Assembly (NCBI GenBank): GCA_963741305.1
Contig: CAVUHL010000003.1
Span: 1,116,001-1,180,000, forward strand
Direction of reading: 5' to 3'
Length of the DNA stretch: 64,000 nt
From: DATMER01 sp963741305
GTDB taxonomy: Bacteria > Acidobacteriota > Thermoanaerobaculia > Multivoradales > UBA5704
Positions within the stretch are counted from its first letter, which is position 1. Every line of letters begins with the position of its first letter. Position numbers and translations under genes: made by a program. Under the pieces are notes generated by a model that was not told the origin of the DNA, ran no database searches, and saw only the letters and a program-made list of their open reading frames with translations. Below, piece by piece: positions 53,928 through 64,000 of the stretch.

Positions 53928-54707
53928 ATGCTGGCCGAGCCGATAACCTCTGAAGCCTATCCGGAACCACCTCAGAGCTGGGTGAAAATCCTGGGGGTGG
54001 GGTTCGCCGTTTACCTGGCTTCGGGCACGGTGGGACTGATGGGAGGGTTCCCTCTCTTTCTTGGGCTGATGGCCTGGCTGGCCGGCCCGGAAGCGGTCCG
54101 CAACCTGCCGGACAACTACCCCGAGCTTCCTGCCGAGGCGCAGGCCTTCTTTGCCGGGGATGGCTTGTTTCTCTGCGGATCCCTGTTCGCAATGCCGGTT
54201 GGGATTGCATTGCTCCGGCTCGCGGTCCCCCGTCCGGGTCCGACGCCCCGCGAGTACCTCGGGTTGAAGTGGCCCGGGCTCCGGCAAGGACTAGCCTGGG
54301 GGCTGATCATCCTGGCCGCAGAATTTGGCTATCGGTATCTCATCCTGTGGCTCGGAATGCCTTTGAGCAGGGACGGCCGATACCGGGAGATCCTAGGGAT
54401 TCCCCTGTTCCTCCCCCTGATCTTCGTGGTGATTGCGGTCCTCGCCCCGATTTTCGAGGAGTTGCTCTTTCGCGGATACCTCCTGGAAGGCCTGCGCCGT
54501 TCCCGGCTCGGCGAGGTCGGCGCCATCCTGGTCACCGCCTCCATCTGGGCCGTGGTGCACCCCGACATCCCCGTACGTTGGTTGGGAATCTTTATAACGG
54601 GAGTCCTTCTCGCTCTTGCCCGGCTGCGCACGGGATCGACCTACTTGGCGATGCTGCTCCATGTCATCATCAACACGGTGGGAGTGCTCTCTGCAGCGGA
54701 CGGGTAG
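53928..54707 (+). CDS. CPBP-family intramembrane metalloprotease
   Basis: A 259-residue membrane protein with about seven hydrophobic segments. The CPBP (Abi) motifs are FEELLFRG (EExxxR), a second segment ASIWAVVHPD carrying a His, and LLHVIINTVG with H/N. Bacterial members process or mature peptides, or have unknown roles, and some lie by immunity genes. ATG 53928 is preceded by GGAG, with TACAAT at 53901 as a possible -10 box. It is divergent from the restriction enzyme gene, with repeat elements between. Confidence 0.85.
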   Translation: MLAEPITSEAYPEPPQSWVKILGVGFAVYLASGTVGLMGGFPLFLGLMAWLAGPEAVRNLPDNYPELPAEAQAFFAGDGLFLCGSLFAMPVGIALLRLAVPRPGPTPREYLGLKWPGLRQGLAWGLIILAAEFGYRYLILWLGMPLSRDGRYREILGIPLFLPLIFVVIAVLAPIFEELLFRGYLLEGLRRSRLGEVGAILVTASIWAVVHPDIPVRWLGIFITGVLLALARLRTGSTYLAMLLHVIINTVGVLSAADG

Positions 54708-54768
54708 AGGAGTGGCTCGGTGAGACTCAGGCCGAGCGGCACGACCTGGCGGCGGCCGGATAAATCCA

Positions 54769-55086
54769 TGTAGGGGCAACCCTTGTGGTTGCCCTTCCGG
54801 CTTCCCATCCGGTTCCGGCCGCCACCGTGGTTGCCGACCGCTACCGTGGTCGCCGGAGCCGGAGGGCAGGCACAAGACCTGCCCCTACAGGTTCCACGGA
54901 TTTCGTGGTTTCCGGCCGCCACCGTGGTAATACCGGCCTGTAGGGGCAACCCTTGTGGTTGCCCTTCCGGCTTCCCATCCGTTCCGGCCGCCACCGTGGT
55001 TGCCGCCCGCTACCGTGGTCGCCGGAACCGGAGGGCAGGCACAAGACCTGCCCCTACAGATTCCACGGATTCCGTTGGGCCATTCC
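54769..55086. repeat. Composite dispersed repeats, copies 3 and 4 in tandem
   Basis: Two directly repeated composites about 170 bases apart. Each consists of TGTAGGGGCAACCCTTGTGG, then TTGCCCTTCCGGCTTCCCAT, then CCGCCACCGTGGTTGCCG and CTACCGTGGTCGCCGGA, then GGAGGGCAGGCACAAGACCT with its stem. The second copy ends against the stop of the M28 peptidase gene. Both parts contain short palindromes (GGGCAACC/GGTTGCCC, GGGCAGG/CCTGCCC). Confidence 0.88.
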
Positions 55087-56940
<1,854 letters not shown>

Positions 56941-57392
56941 GGCCTCTCCTCTCTAGACCCCACGCCGCACGAGCTGCTGGCCGTGGAGCCTGCAACCGCA
57001 TCTCTCACTGCGTTTTAAACAAAGCTTGGCGAGTGTACAAGCGGGTCGAACGGCCTGTCAACGCCGTGTTGAGACGGCGCTGTGGCCATCTTCGCCGAGC
57101 GTCGAGGCTGCGCCTGCGGTGGTCCGCAGTCAGCCCCTCGACAGACAGGGAAAAACGCGTTCCGGCCGCCACCGTGGTTGCCGGCCGCCACCGTGGTCGC
57201 CGGAACCGGAGGGCAGGCAAGACCTGCCCATAAAGGTTCCAACCAAGTGCCGGGTGATTGTTGGAAGTTTTCGGAACGGCGATGCGCTCGCCGAACCAAT
57301 CAGCCTACCTCGATCGCCGCGAGGTCACCGCTGTCCTGCTCCAAGACGCCGGCCCCCAGCGTCACCTTGATTTCCTTTTCCCTCCTCGGCCG
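56941..57392. other. Intergenic region with dispersed repeat copy 5
   Basis: Between the M28 peptidase start and the stop of the next minus-strand gene. Bases about 57160-57245 carry TTCCGGCCGCCACCGTGGTT, GCCGGCCGCCACCGTGGTCG and GGAGGGCAGG, with a shortened stem CAAGACCTGCCC. This copy is the most diverged. No gene is supported in the rest. Confidence 0.65.
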
Positions 57393-59165
57393 TCACGGAA
57401 GCATCTTCTTCAGATAGTTGATCTGCTCTTGCGGGATCGCGGGAACGGCAACGATGACATCGTCGCCTTTCCGCACTTTGGCCTCCGGTGTGCCGCCTAT
57501 GGCCCAGTCGGCGAACGAGCGGGATACGACTTCCTGGCGGTTGAACTTCAGTCCGCCAAAGGCATTGACTTCGAACTCGCCGCTGAATTCGAAGTATCCG
57601 TTGCCGAGCGGATCGTAGGTGCCCTCATAGGTGTAGACGACGGGCCATGTGCGGGGATCGGTATCGGGTAAGGGGATTCGGTCCACTCGGATGATGGCGA
57701 TGTTGGCGGCGGACCTGGACCAATCCGTGGACGTCGGCAGGTTGCGGCGAATGTTGGGCGTGCCGATCTCGCCATAAGGATTCCCTTCCCATTCGATGAT
57801 GACGTCGGCCCTTGCGGTGTCGATGGCGGCGCCGATGGCCAGCCAGAAGAGCCTGTGCGAGTAGCTCTTCTTGGTGGACTGCGCGCCCGGCATCGAGGAA
57901 CGGGCTTCGTTGGTCAGCAAACGTGCCGCTTTGTCGAAGGTCAGGGTGAACGACCCCTGCGACGCCGACGCCTGGGCCTGCGCCACTCCAACCGCGGCCA
58001 GGCCGATGGAGGCGGCATCGGCGACTTCCAGGCCCGCAATCAGGACGGGGCTTTGCTGGATCGAGTACCGGGTGAGTTGCATCACCGTGCTCGGGTTGTG
58101 GAACGAATAAGAGCGCGCCAGCGAGGATCCGGTGCCTCCGGACCGTCCCAGCGACGCGAGGACGTGGGCCGGCAGGATGGTGGTGGCCAGGGAGCTCGAC
58201 ATGCTTTTCGCAAACGTCAGCTTGTCGGTGTTGATGGTGACCGTGCCCTGGCCCTGGATCATCGGGGCGCTATCGGTGACGAAATCGAATTTTTTGAAAT
58301 CCACAAGGTCCGCCAGCGCTCCGGTTCCAGGAATCGGAATGCCCCGAATGAAGCCCCGGACCGTTTCGTTCATCAGGTTGATCGTACGGTTATAGGCGGA
58401 GGTCGCGGCGTTCTCGAACGTCTGGCCAGCCTTCCAGTTCTGCCAGAAGAAGTACATCGTCGGTTCGGGGAGATAGTTGTTCTTGATCGATGCGGAAGAG
58501 GCCTTGGCGCCGGCGTCGAGCCAAGCCTGGTTCAGTGAAGCGCCCTTGCAGTTCATCATGTAGACGCATCGAATCGAAAGCGGTCTGCCGAGCGCATCCT
58601 TCATACTCCTGATTTTGGCGCTGTTGATGTCACCGCGCACCGAGATGTGGTCTTCTCTGCCATGAGTGAGGATGAACAGGTCGATGATCTTCTGGGCTTG
58701 CGACAGCGAGATCAACTTGCCCTTCAGGTCGTCGTACGAGGAGGTTCCGTCGCGCAGGATGGCGACTTCCCCGAAAAGATCGGGGGCGGCGGCCGAGTAG
58801 CGGTTGATGGCGAGCTCGGCCGTCTCGATGAGCCAGTCGGTAACGCCCTTGATCTTGTCCCTGATGTGTTTGACGAGCTCGGCCTTGTACGAATCCGAAA
58901 TGAGGCCGCCCAATCCGGGGACCGCGGACAGGATCTTGTCCACGAGCGTCGGGATGCCGAGGTCTTCGCCGCCGTTTTCGATCAGGATCACCAATGCGCG
59001 GTCGGCAGCGGAAAACGGCTGCGCATACGCCGACATGGAAGCGCTCGTCCTGCGCGGTGCGTGGCCGGCCCGTGCGGCCACCCTCGCTCCCTTCGCGCCC
59101 GTGCGGCACTGCTTGCCGGTAATGCTCTTGAGATGCCGGTCCATCTCGATGAAGCGGTTGTGCAT
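57393..59165 (-). CDS. Caspase-like His/Cys protein, last gene of a six-gene operon
   Basis: A 590-residue protein. Residues about 55-330 have the look of a caspase-like (clan CD) domain: a hydrophobic strand DLFILTHGR with H168, and after about 38 residues the strand CVYMMNCKGAS with C206. This matches the HG and C spacing of these peptidases, and WLDAGAKASSAS follows. The C-terminal part (about 330-590) has Ser/Ala-rich helices and a beta-rich end with VRKGDDVIVAVPAIPQ. No signal peptide is seen. GAGG precedes ATG 59165, and the stop of the upstream gene is seven bases away. The peptidase call is my inference from the motifs. A full family match cannot be claimed. Confidence 0.55.
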   Translation of the reverse strand: MHNRFIEMDRHLKSITGKQCRTGAKGARVAARAGHAPRRTSASMSAYAQPFSAADRALVILIENGGEDLGIPTLVDKILSAVPGLGGLISDSYKAELVKHIRDKIKGVTDWLIETAELAINRYSAAAPDLFGEVAILRDGTSSYDDLKGKLISLSQAQKIIDLFILTHGREDHISVRGDINSAKIRSMKDALGRPLSIRCVYMMNCKGASLNQAWLDAGAKASSASIKNNYLPEPTMYFFWQNWKAGQTFENAATSAYNRTINLMNETVRGFIRGIPIPGTGALADLVDFKKFDFVTDSAPMIQGQGTVTINTDKLTFAKSMSSSLATTILPAHVLASLGRSGGTGSSLARSYSFHNPSTVMQLTRYSIQQSPVLIAGLEVADAASIGLAAVGVAQAQASASQGSFTLTFDKAARLLTNEARSSMPGAQSTKKSYSHRLFWLAIGAAIDTARADVIIEWEGNPYGEIGTPNIRRNLPTSTDWSRSAANIAIIRVDRIPLPDTDPRTWPVVYTYEGTYDPLGNGYFEFSGEFEVNAFGGLKFNRQEVVSRSFADWAIGGTPEAKVRKGDDVIVAVPAIPQEQINYLKKMLP

Positions 59166-59172
59166 GGCTACC

Positions 59173-61308
59173 TCAGGCTTTCATCAGGACTTTTCGATCG
59201 ATGAGCGTCTTGATCATGGTGTCGACTTCGAGGCCGATCAGGACCGCGGCCCCGTCTATGAGCACGGTAGAGGTCGGAGTCACATGGTCTTTGGTCCATG
59301 CCTTGACGATGGCCTCCGATGCCGGTGTCAGGACAGGGACGAATTGCCAGACCTTGGCGAAATACGCGGGGAAGTCGATGGTCCCGGTGCGGATGGCGGG
59401 ATCGAGCACGTTGGCGACGGATTGCTGCACGGCCTGACGCATGATGCCGCGGGTCCTGCTGGTTAGGTAGCCGTCCCCGGTGAGCGGCCAGGACCCGCTG
59501 CCGGCCAGGTTGTCGACATCGATACCATCTTTGTTCAGCTTGTCGTGGAGCGCTTTGACGGCGAGGTTGCCGATGCGCTCCGGTTCCTTTTCGGCGATGC
59601 CGGAAAGGAGGGCGGCGAAGCGGCTGGGGGAATCGATGTTCGGATTCCAACTGAAGATGTTCCACCAGGCGTCGTGGGGGTCGACGGTTTCCAGGACGCT
59701 GAACTTCTTTTCGACGTCGCCGGTGAACACTTTCGCTGCCACCTTGTCGAAGAACTCTCTCCCTTCCGCGGTGAGGGCTCCCTTGGTGTAAAAGGACGCC
59801 CTGTAGTAGTCGATGACGGCTTGCTTGTTGACGATGTGGCCGGCGGCAAACGCATCGGTAAGGAAGTGGTCGCCGAAGGCATTGATGAGGAGCGGCCAGT
59901 GCGCGAAGTACGCTGGGTCCGATAGGTTCGGATCCTTCTGCGCTTCCTGGAGAGCCAATTTGTGATGGCGCTCCCAGGCCGCTTTGTGGTCCCTGTGGCT
60001 GTTGGCGCCTTTGCCGAATGCCGATCCTTTGAAGAGGATGTTGGGGGCGAAGTGATCGTAATTGTCCGCGGCGAGCCTCATGAAACGGCCGGCGGTGACC
60101 GCGTCCCACTGCTCGTTGGACACGTCCTTTCCCACCGTCTTGCCGGACTTGAAGTATTGGGTGCTCTGTTCGATCAGGGTTTTGAGCTTCTGCAGCTCGG
60201 CGGAGCTGCACGTGACCATCTCGGAGACGTCCACGAACATGTCGCCCATGGCGATGACCTGTCCGTAGGAGAAGGTGACGCCGGGCGGTTTTCCGATCGT
60301 GAACTTGTCGGGGTAGAGGGTCTCTGCCGCGAGCACGTGTTCGCCGGTCTCATACAAGGCTTCGGCGATGTCACCAGGGAGGAGGCTGAGGCCGTAAGCG
60401 GGGGCAGGTCCGCCGGAGCCCGGCCGCGGATTGCGGATGGCGTCGAGGTCTTCGAGGAAGTCGCGGCTATCGGGCTTGACCGGCGGCTTCGGCGGCGCAG
60501 GCGGCAGTGTGGCGGCACGGTTCTTCGCAGCGCGTTTCTCTTCGGCGGCTTGGCGGCCGAGGTCGGCCACGCGGTCGAAGTCGGCGAAACGGTTCTGTAG
60601 CTCGACGGTGCCGAGGTCGAAGGCGTTCGCATGCTGCATGCTCTGCGCGATCCGGTCGAAAATGGCCTGGCTTTCGTTGGCGGGCGCAGGCGGCGGGGCG
60701 GCGCTTTGTTGGGCGGCGCGTGCCTCGGCGGCGCGGCCTTTGTCGACCGTCCTGCCGCTGACGGGGTCGAAGACCTTTTGACCGCTGAGGATCGCCTTCA
60801 AGTCGGCGGCAAGCTCATCCTCGGTGGAGCTGGCCTGGCTGGTTTTTGGCTCGGCCGGCCTGGTTGCGGACAAAGGATCAGGTGACGGCGCTGGGTAGGT
60901 TGGCTCGGGCGCGGGCGGCGCGGCGGGAGGTTCGCCGGCCGCCGAGGATGACGCGAAATCGACCTCGACCTCGCGGGCGGGGCTCACGTCCTGGCCGGCG
61001 AGGGTCCGGACCTCGTCTTCGAACGACGTCTGCGCGGAGTATACGGGGCGGGGGCTGATCCTGTAGGCCGGCGCTGCGGGGCGGTGCCACTCCATGCGGC
61101 GCTGGGTGAGGATTTCGTCGTCGTCGCAGCTCAGCGAAAGGACGACGGCAGGCTTGCGGTTTGCGTTGCGGCGCCGCTTGGTCCGTGGAGAACCGTAATA
61201 GTTGGCGAAGAGCTCCTCGGTGGTCGCCGGGCCCTCGGACAGATCGTCCCTGGAGCCATAATAGTTGGCAATCAGGTCGTCGATGGTTTTTGCCAGCTTG
61301 GGTTTCAT
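59173..61308 (-). CDS. Multi-part protein with a phospholipase C/P1-nuclease-like His-rich segment
   Basis: A 711-residue protein. The first 60 residues hold two copies of a short motif, LIANYYGSRDD and LFANYYGSPRT. Residues about 85-300 are Pro/Ala-rich and likely disordered. The region about 350-500 has a metal-ligand-like set DNYDHFAP (415-422), HRDHKAAWERHH (438-449) and GDHFLTDAFAAGHI (479-492). This recalls zinc phospholipase C/S1-P1 nuclease helices, where H-x(3)-D and D-x(5)-H bind zinc. The rest to 711 is helical. Function is inferred only. It overlaps nothing but sits within seven bases of both neighbours. Confidence 0.55.
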   Translation of the reverse strand: MKPKLAKTIDDLIANYYGSRDDLSEGPATTEELFANYYGSPRTKRRRNANRKPAVVLSLSCDDDEILTQRRMEWHRPAAPAYRISPRPVYSAQTSFEDEVRTLAGQDVSPAREVEVDFASSSAAGEPPAAPPAPEPTYPAPSPDPLSATRPAEPKTSQASSTEDELAADLKAILSGQKVFDPVSGRTVDKGRAAEARAAQQSAAPPPAPANESQAIFDRIAQSMQHANAFDLGTVELQNRFADFDRVADLGRQAAEEKRAAKNRAATLPPAPPKPPVKPDSRDFLEDLDAIRNPRPGSGGPAPAYGLSLLPGDIAEALYETGEHVLAAETLYPDKFTIGKPPGVTFSYGQVIAMGDMFVDVSEMVTCSSAELQKLKTLIEQSTQYFKSGKTVGKDVSNEQWDAVTAGRFMRLAADNYDHFAPNILFKGSAFGKGANSHRDHKAAWERHHKLALQEAQKDPNLSDPAYFAHWPLLINAFGDHFLTDAFAAGHIVNKQAVIDYYRASFYTKGALTAEGREFFDKVAAKVFTGDVEKKFSVLETVDPHDAWWNIFSWNPNIDSPSRFAALLSGIAEKEPERIGNLAVKALHDKLNKDGIDVDNLAGSGSWPLTGDGYLTSRTRGIMRQAVQQSVANVLDPAIRTGTIDFPAYFAKVWQFVPVLTPASEAIVKAWTKDHVTPTSTVLIDGAAVLIGLEVDTMIKTLIDRKVLMKA

Positions 61309-61314
61309 ACGGAT

Positions 61315-62052
61315 TCAACCTTTGATGTTGACCCGGAGGACGGCGAACGGGTCAACGGTCAGGATCAATTCGTTGCTCGCCGAGAAATTGTGATCGTCCG
61401 TGATCCGGATCCTCATCTCGTTCTCATCGCACGAGAGGACGTCGGCCAGCTTTTCGTTGATCACGGCCACCGGTTGGAAGCGCGGATCCGTCGCCAGGTT
61501 CTCACCCTGGATCAACAGGTAGGGCGACTGGTCCTCGTCCAGCGAAAGCACGGCAGCGTTGACTTTCGGCGGATTTTGGGTCCGGCGGGACTTCTCGATC
61601 TGGTTGGCGAGGTTGCGGTAGTCGATCGCGCTGTCGGAGACGTTCGCGATGTCGACGTTCTTCCGTTCCAGCTCCTTCAGGTCCTCGGCGGAGTTGACGC
61701 CCAGCTTCCTGAGCTGCTTGCGCGTCTGTTTGTCGACGTCGATCTGGTCCAGCTGGATCTCGTTCTTCACGCCGGGCACTTTCGAGGTTGCCCGCACCTG
61801 CTGATCGGTGATCGAGCCGAGCTGAATGGTGACCTTCGAGGCGCCTTGCTGTCCGGGTTGCGCGGTAATGAACGTGACCTGGTCCCCGTCGTAAGAGGGG
61901 AAGATGTTGAGGTCGAGGGCGATCTCCTTCACCGTGTAGCTCAAGGCCTTGTTGATCGACTTGATGGCGAGCGTCTCGCGGGTCTTGTCGAGCTCCACCA
62001 CCAGGGAATCGACGAAGTCTTCGAGCTGCCAGGCTGAATTCTCACCCGGCAT
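61315..62052 (-). CDS. Trypco-like protein of the effector operon
   Basis: A 245-residue protein. Residues about 8-85 (WQLEDFVDSLVVELDKTRET, then KEIALDLNIFPSYDGD and ASKVTIQLGSI) resemble the trypsin-co-occurring (trypco) domains described in conflict systems. A helical part (RKQLRKLGVNSAEDL) and a beta-rich C-terminal part of about 80 residues follow, with AVLSLDEDQSPYLLIQGENL and LILTVDPFAVLRVNI. CCGGAGG is eight bases before ATG 62052. The trypco match is by eye and weak. It lies between the PLC-like and 95-residue genes. Confidence 0.5.
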   Translation of the reverse strand: MPGENSAWQLEDFVDSLVVELDKTRETLAIKSINKALSYTVKEIALDLNIFPSYDGDQVTFITAQPGQQGASKVTIQLGSITDQQVRATSKVPGVKNEIQLDQIDVDKQTRKQLRKLGVNSAEDLKELERKNVDIANVSDSAIDYRNLANQIEKSRRTQNPPKVNAAVLSLDEDQSPYLLIQGENLATDPRFQPVAVINEKLADVLSCDENEMRIRITDDHNFSASNELILTVDPFAVLRVNIKG

Positions 62053-62329
62053 CTTTTTCCTCCGGTGGCCCCTCCGCCGAAAGCTCCGCGGTGAACCGGA
62101 TGTTATGGAACCAGGGGCGGAAGGTGGTATCGACCCGGTAGAGCGGCGGGACGGAACCGATGCGCAGGGCGCCATCGCCATCGCGGAAGACGTCGAGCTC
62201 GATCGGCGTTTCGATTTCAAAGGTGTGGATCCGGGACCAAACGCCGGCTTCTTCGTCCACGACCTCTGGCGGGAACGAACCCATCTCCGCGATCATCCGG
62301 TGCAACGGCAGGAAGGCGTCATCCATCAT
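62042..62329 (-). CDS. Small protein of the effector operon, 95 residues
   Basis: MMDDAFLPLHRMIAEMGSFP, then WSRIHTFEIETPIELDVFRD and IGSVPPLYRVDTTFRPWF. It looks beta-rich and acidic and has no signal or membrane helix. It overlaps the following gene by 11 bases and the preceding one by four (ATGA), so it is translationally coupled on both sides. No family is recognised; it might bridge or inhibit a neighbour. Confidence 0.6.
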   Translation of the reverse strand: MMDDAFLPLHRMIAEMGSFPPEVVDEEAGVWSRIHTFEIETPIELDVFRDGDGALRIGSVPPLYRVDTTFRPWFHNIRFTAELSAEGPPEEKDAG

Positions 62330-62481
62330 TTGTCTTCGGCCCCGGCGGGCGTGAGAGCGATCTTTTCAGAGAAGTCGACCTCGAATCCTTCGAAGGAGTA
62401 ATCTGCCTCGGCGCCGCTTTCCGCGTCCACGTCCGCGCTGGCCTCTTCGTCGTCCGAAAACGGTCTTTCCAGGTTTTTCAT
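62326..62481 (-). CDS. Small acidic protein of the effector operon, 51 residues
   Basis: MKNLERPFSDDEEASADVDA, then SGAEADYSFEGFEVDFSEKI. About a third of residues are Asp/Glu. The ATG at 62479-62481 lies 11 bases after the stop of the preceding gene, and its own stop overlaps the next ATG. Coupling and frame support it as a gene; no family is known. It has the charge of an inhibitor or antitoxin-type partner, which is speculation. Confidence 0.5.
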   Translation of the reverse strand: MKNLERPFSDDEEASADVDAESGAEADYSFEGFEVDFSEKIALTPAGAEDK

Positions 62482-62492
62482 GGGATGCCCGC

Positions 62493-64000
62493 TCAATAGT
62501 CCTTGGCCTTGAGGCCGATCACGCGCGCGGCGACGGGTAGAGGGAAATGGGTCTCCTCTTCGGAGACCGCGGTTACCTGGCCGGAGTCCTCGATGCGGCT
62601 CGCGCTCGCCAATTTGAAGCCGAACATCTTGAACACGGGGATGATCCAGACCATGCCGCGCTGGCCGGCCTTGCCTTTGAGCTTGAGCCGGTGGACGAGC
62701 TCGGCCGCGTTCCTGTTGAGGAAGTCTGTTGCGCCGAACGCTTCCATCCGCTCTGCATCCAGGGGCTGGGCATTCCACAGGGGCTGGAGCTTGTTCAGCT
62801 CGGTGACGCTCAGCTCGATACCCGCCTTCATGCGGCCTTCGGTCTTCTGCGACAGGCCCTCTCGGTCCACCTCGCCCTGGAGCAGCTTCGGCTCCATGAT
62901 GCCGTTGGAGCCGTGACTGGCCGACAGCAATACCGAGTACCGGACGTTGGCGTCGAGCTCCCACATGTACTTCTTGCGCCCATTGGATTTGCCGCTGGCC
63001 GCATCGAGCACCGGCGCTTCCCAGACCTTGTTCCAGAACGGGCGGTAGAGCTTCATGTCGCGCAGCTCGACTTCCGGTCCGGTCTCATGGCCCTGGTCCT
63101 CGAGGAAGTACTTGTTCACGAGGACGGCATCAGTGGAGCCGAGCGCGCGCACTTCCTTGCCGGTCTTTGCGCTGAGCCAGCGCATTTCGGCCACCACGGC
63201 GAGCGGCTTGCCGGCCGGCAGATGCGCCAGCTCGCCCGGCTCGAAGGAACACTCCATCACTGCGCCGGCAGAGACGTCCTTGCGCTTGAACGTCTTTTCG
63301 AACCGGACCCGCGGCTCGGCGCTGTCCTGGAAGGCGATCTTCAGGATCGCTTTGGGCAGGGGGGCTTTCGGAACCGGATCGCCGACGTTCAGACGGACTT
63401 TCAATACGACGTTCTGGCCCCTGGCAAACAACGCCTTTTGCGTTCCGTTCCAGGCGACCGGCGCGGCCATTTCAAAGGAGAGCGTGGCGCGGTTGCTGAA
63501 GGCGTACGATCGCCGCTCCAGGGGCGGCAGGCTCTGCTGAGCAGCCTGTTGGGGGACGGCGGGTGCGGCTGTGGCGCCCGCCTGCTGCAACAACGCCAGC
63601 AATTGTTGGAGCTGCTCGGAGCTTACGGAACCATTCGCCTGCGGCGGTTTCTGGAGCTCGGCCAGCTTGTCGAGCATCAGCCGCTTGTTGATGTCGGACA
63701 GGATGCCGGCGGTCAACAGGTTGTCGGCCTTGTGCAGCTCGATGCGCTTCTGATTCGCGGCGTTGACCAGTTGCGGCAGGATCTGGATCACCTGGCCGAT
63801 GGCGGCGCCGATCAGCGCATCGTCGATGCCGAAGATGAACGGCCGAGCGAAGCGGTTCGAAGTGGGAGCCGGCCTCGACTGCTCCTTGCTGACGGCTTGC
63901 CCGGCGAGGCCGGGAACGGCGCCGAGGACCGCTTTGAGCAGCTGGGCGATGATGCCGGCGGAGGCGGTGCTGCCGGCTGCCGTGGTGGCCCCGCCGGCCG
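62493..64000 (-). CDS. Large Ala/Gln-rich protein of the effector operon, 5' end outside the window
   Basis: The frame stays open from its stop at 62493 to the right edge, giving at least 502 residues; no start can be chosen. The visible N-terminal part has GLAGQAVSKEQSRPAP and a hydrophobic segment FIFGIDDALIGAAIGQVIQI. A helical Leu/Gln-rich part (QLQQLLALLQQAGATAAPAV, then AAQQ) follows. The rest is beta-rich with YAFSNRATLSFEMAAPVAWN, EVELRDMKLYRPFWNKVWEA and GRKKYMWELDANVRYSVLLS. No enzyme motif is seen. The hydrophobic segment could insert in membranes. First visible gene of the operon. Confidence 0.6.
   Translation of the reverse strand, partial: AGGATTAAGSTASAGIIAQLLKAVLGAVPGLAGQAVSKEQSRPAPTSNRFARPFIFGIDDALIGAAIGQVIQILPQLVNAANQKRIELHKADNLLTAGILSDINKRLMLDKLAELQKPPQANGSVSSEQLQQLLALLQQAGATAAPAVPQQAAQQSLPPLERRSYAFSNRATLSFEMAAPVAWNGTQKALFARGQNVVLKVRLNVGDPVPKAPLPKAILKIAFQDSAEPRVRFEKTFKRKDVSAGAVMECSFEPGELAHLPAGKPLAVVAEMRWLSAKTGKEVRALGSTDAVLVNKYFLEDQGHETGPEVELRDMKLYRPFWNKVWEAPVLDAASGKSNGRKKYMWELDANVRYSVLLSASHGSNGIMEPKLLQGEVDREGLSQKTEGRMKAGIELSVTELNKLQPLWNAQPLDAERMEAFGATDFLNRNAAELVHRLKLKGKAGQRGMVWIIPVFKMFGFKLASASRIEDSGQVTAVSEEETHFPLPVAARVIGLKAKDY

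Noticed and set aside
54393..54875. Minus-strand frame over the CPBP gene end and repeat
   Set aside because: It runs through the dispersed repeat and is antisense to a clear membrane protease; the composition is that of a shadow frame.

Overview
The window reads as one contig of a high-GC, Gram-negative bacterium. Lipid A genes (lpxB, msbA) show an outer membrane, and many proteins carry Sec signal peptides. The gene order lpxB/msbA/DUF374, yicC-(gmk)-rpoZ-coaBC-udg, and a family of secreted proteins sharing the segment GTIDAVPAATLLLPYFE, suggest Acidobacteriota, perhaps Thermoanaerobaculia. That placement is an inference; there is no rRNA gene to confirm it.

1-18.9 kb is mostly housekeeping. 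On the minus strand are leucine dehydrogenase, an EamA transporter, a Bcp peroxiredoxin and a methyltransferase. On the plus strand are queG, rpsA, an HU/IHF gene, a HIT protein, a tightly overlapping envelope operon (DUF6677, small membrane protein, lpxB, msbA, DUF374 acyltransferase), a DUF433/DUF5615 toxin-antitoxin-like pair, yicC, rpoZ, coaBC and udg. Where gmk is expected there is instead a more A+T-rich three-gene cassette: a CYTH-guanylate-kinase fusion, a small membrane protein and an adenosylhomocysteinase-like NAD protein. A 65-codon remnant of the C-terminus of a normal gmk follows it. This is the strongest candidate for an undescribed system.

18.9-27.5 kb holds an ECF sigma factor, a P-loop/BTAD regulator, a membrane phosphatase-family protein and a translationally coupled NDP-sugar cluster (rfbF-like, C-methyltransferase, epimerase, DUF4910, SDR). 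27.6-42.1 kb is a secretome island. It has a small RTX-like protein, two paralogous secreted proteins of one family, three of a second family with exchanged C-terminal modules (Ig-like or CBM6), a 1656-residue MnxG-like multicopper oxidase and a beta-propeller partner. Leader plus signal-peptide segments are duplicated between unrelated genes here. An IS110 element follows, next to a truncated copy of such a leader.

43.6-46.4 kb is repeat-rich. Two diverged 21-bp-period arrays flank a secreted protein gene, and a third unrelated 21-bp array lies at 3.6 kb. 46.5-57.3 kb carries a TPR protein, a serine beta-lactamase-fold hydrolase, a single-chain type IIG/IIL restriction-modification enzyme, a CPBP protease, an M28 aminopeptidase, five copies of a dispersed palindromic repeat and a 156-bp element made of two nested perfect inverted repeats.

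57.4-64 kb is a compact six-gene minus-strand operon that runs off the window. It encodes a caspase-like His/Cys protein, a protein with a His/Asp-rich phospholipase/P1-nuclease-like segment, a trypco-like protein, two small acidic proteins and a large protein. It may be a conflict or effector system.
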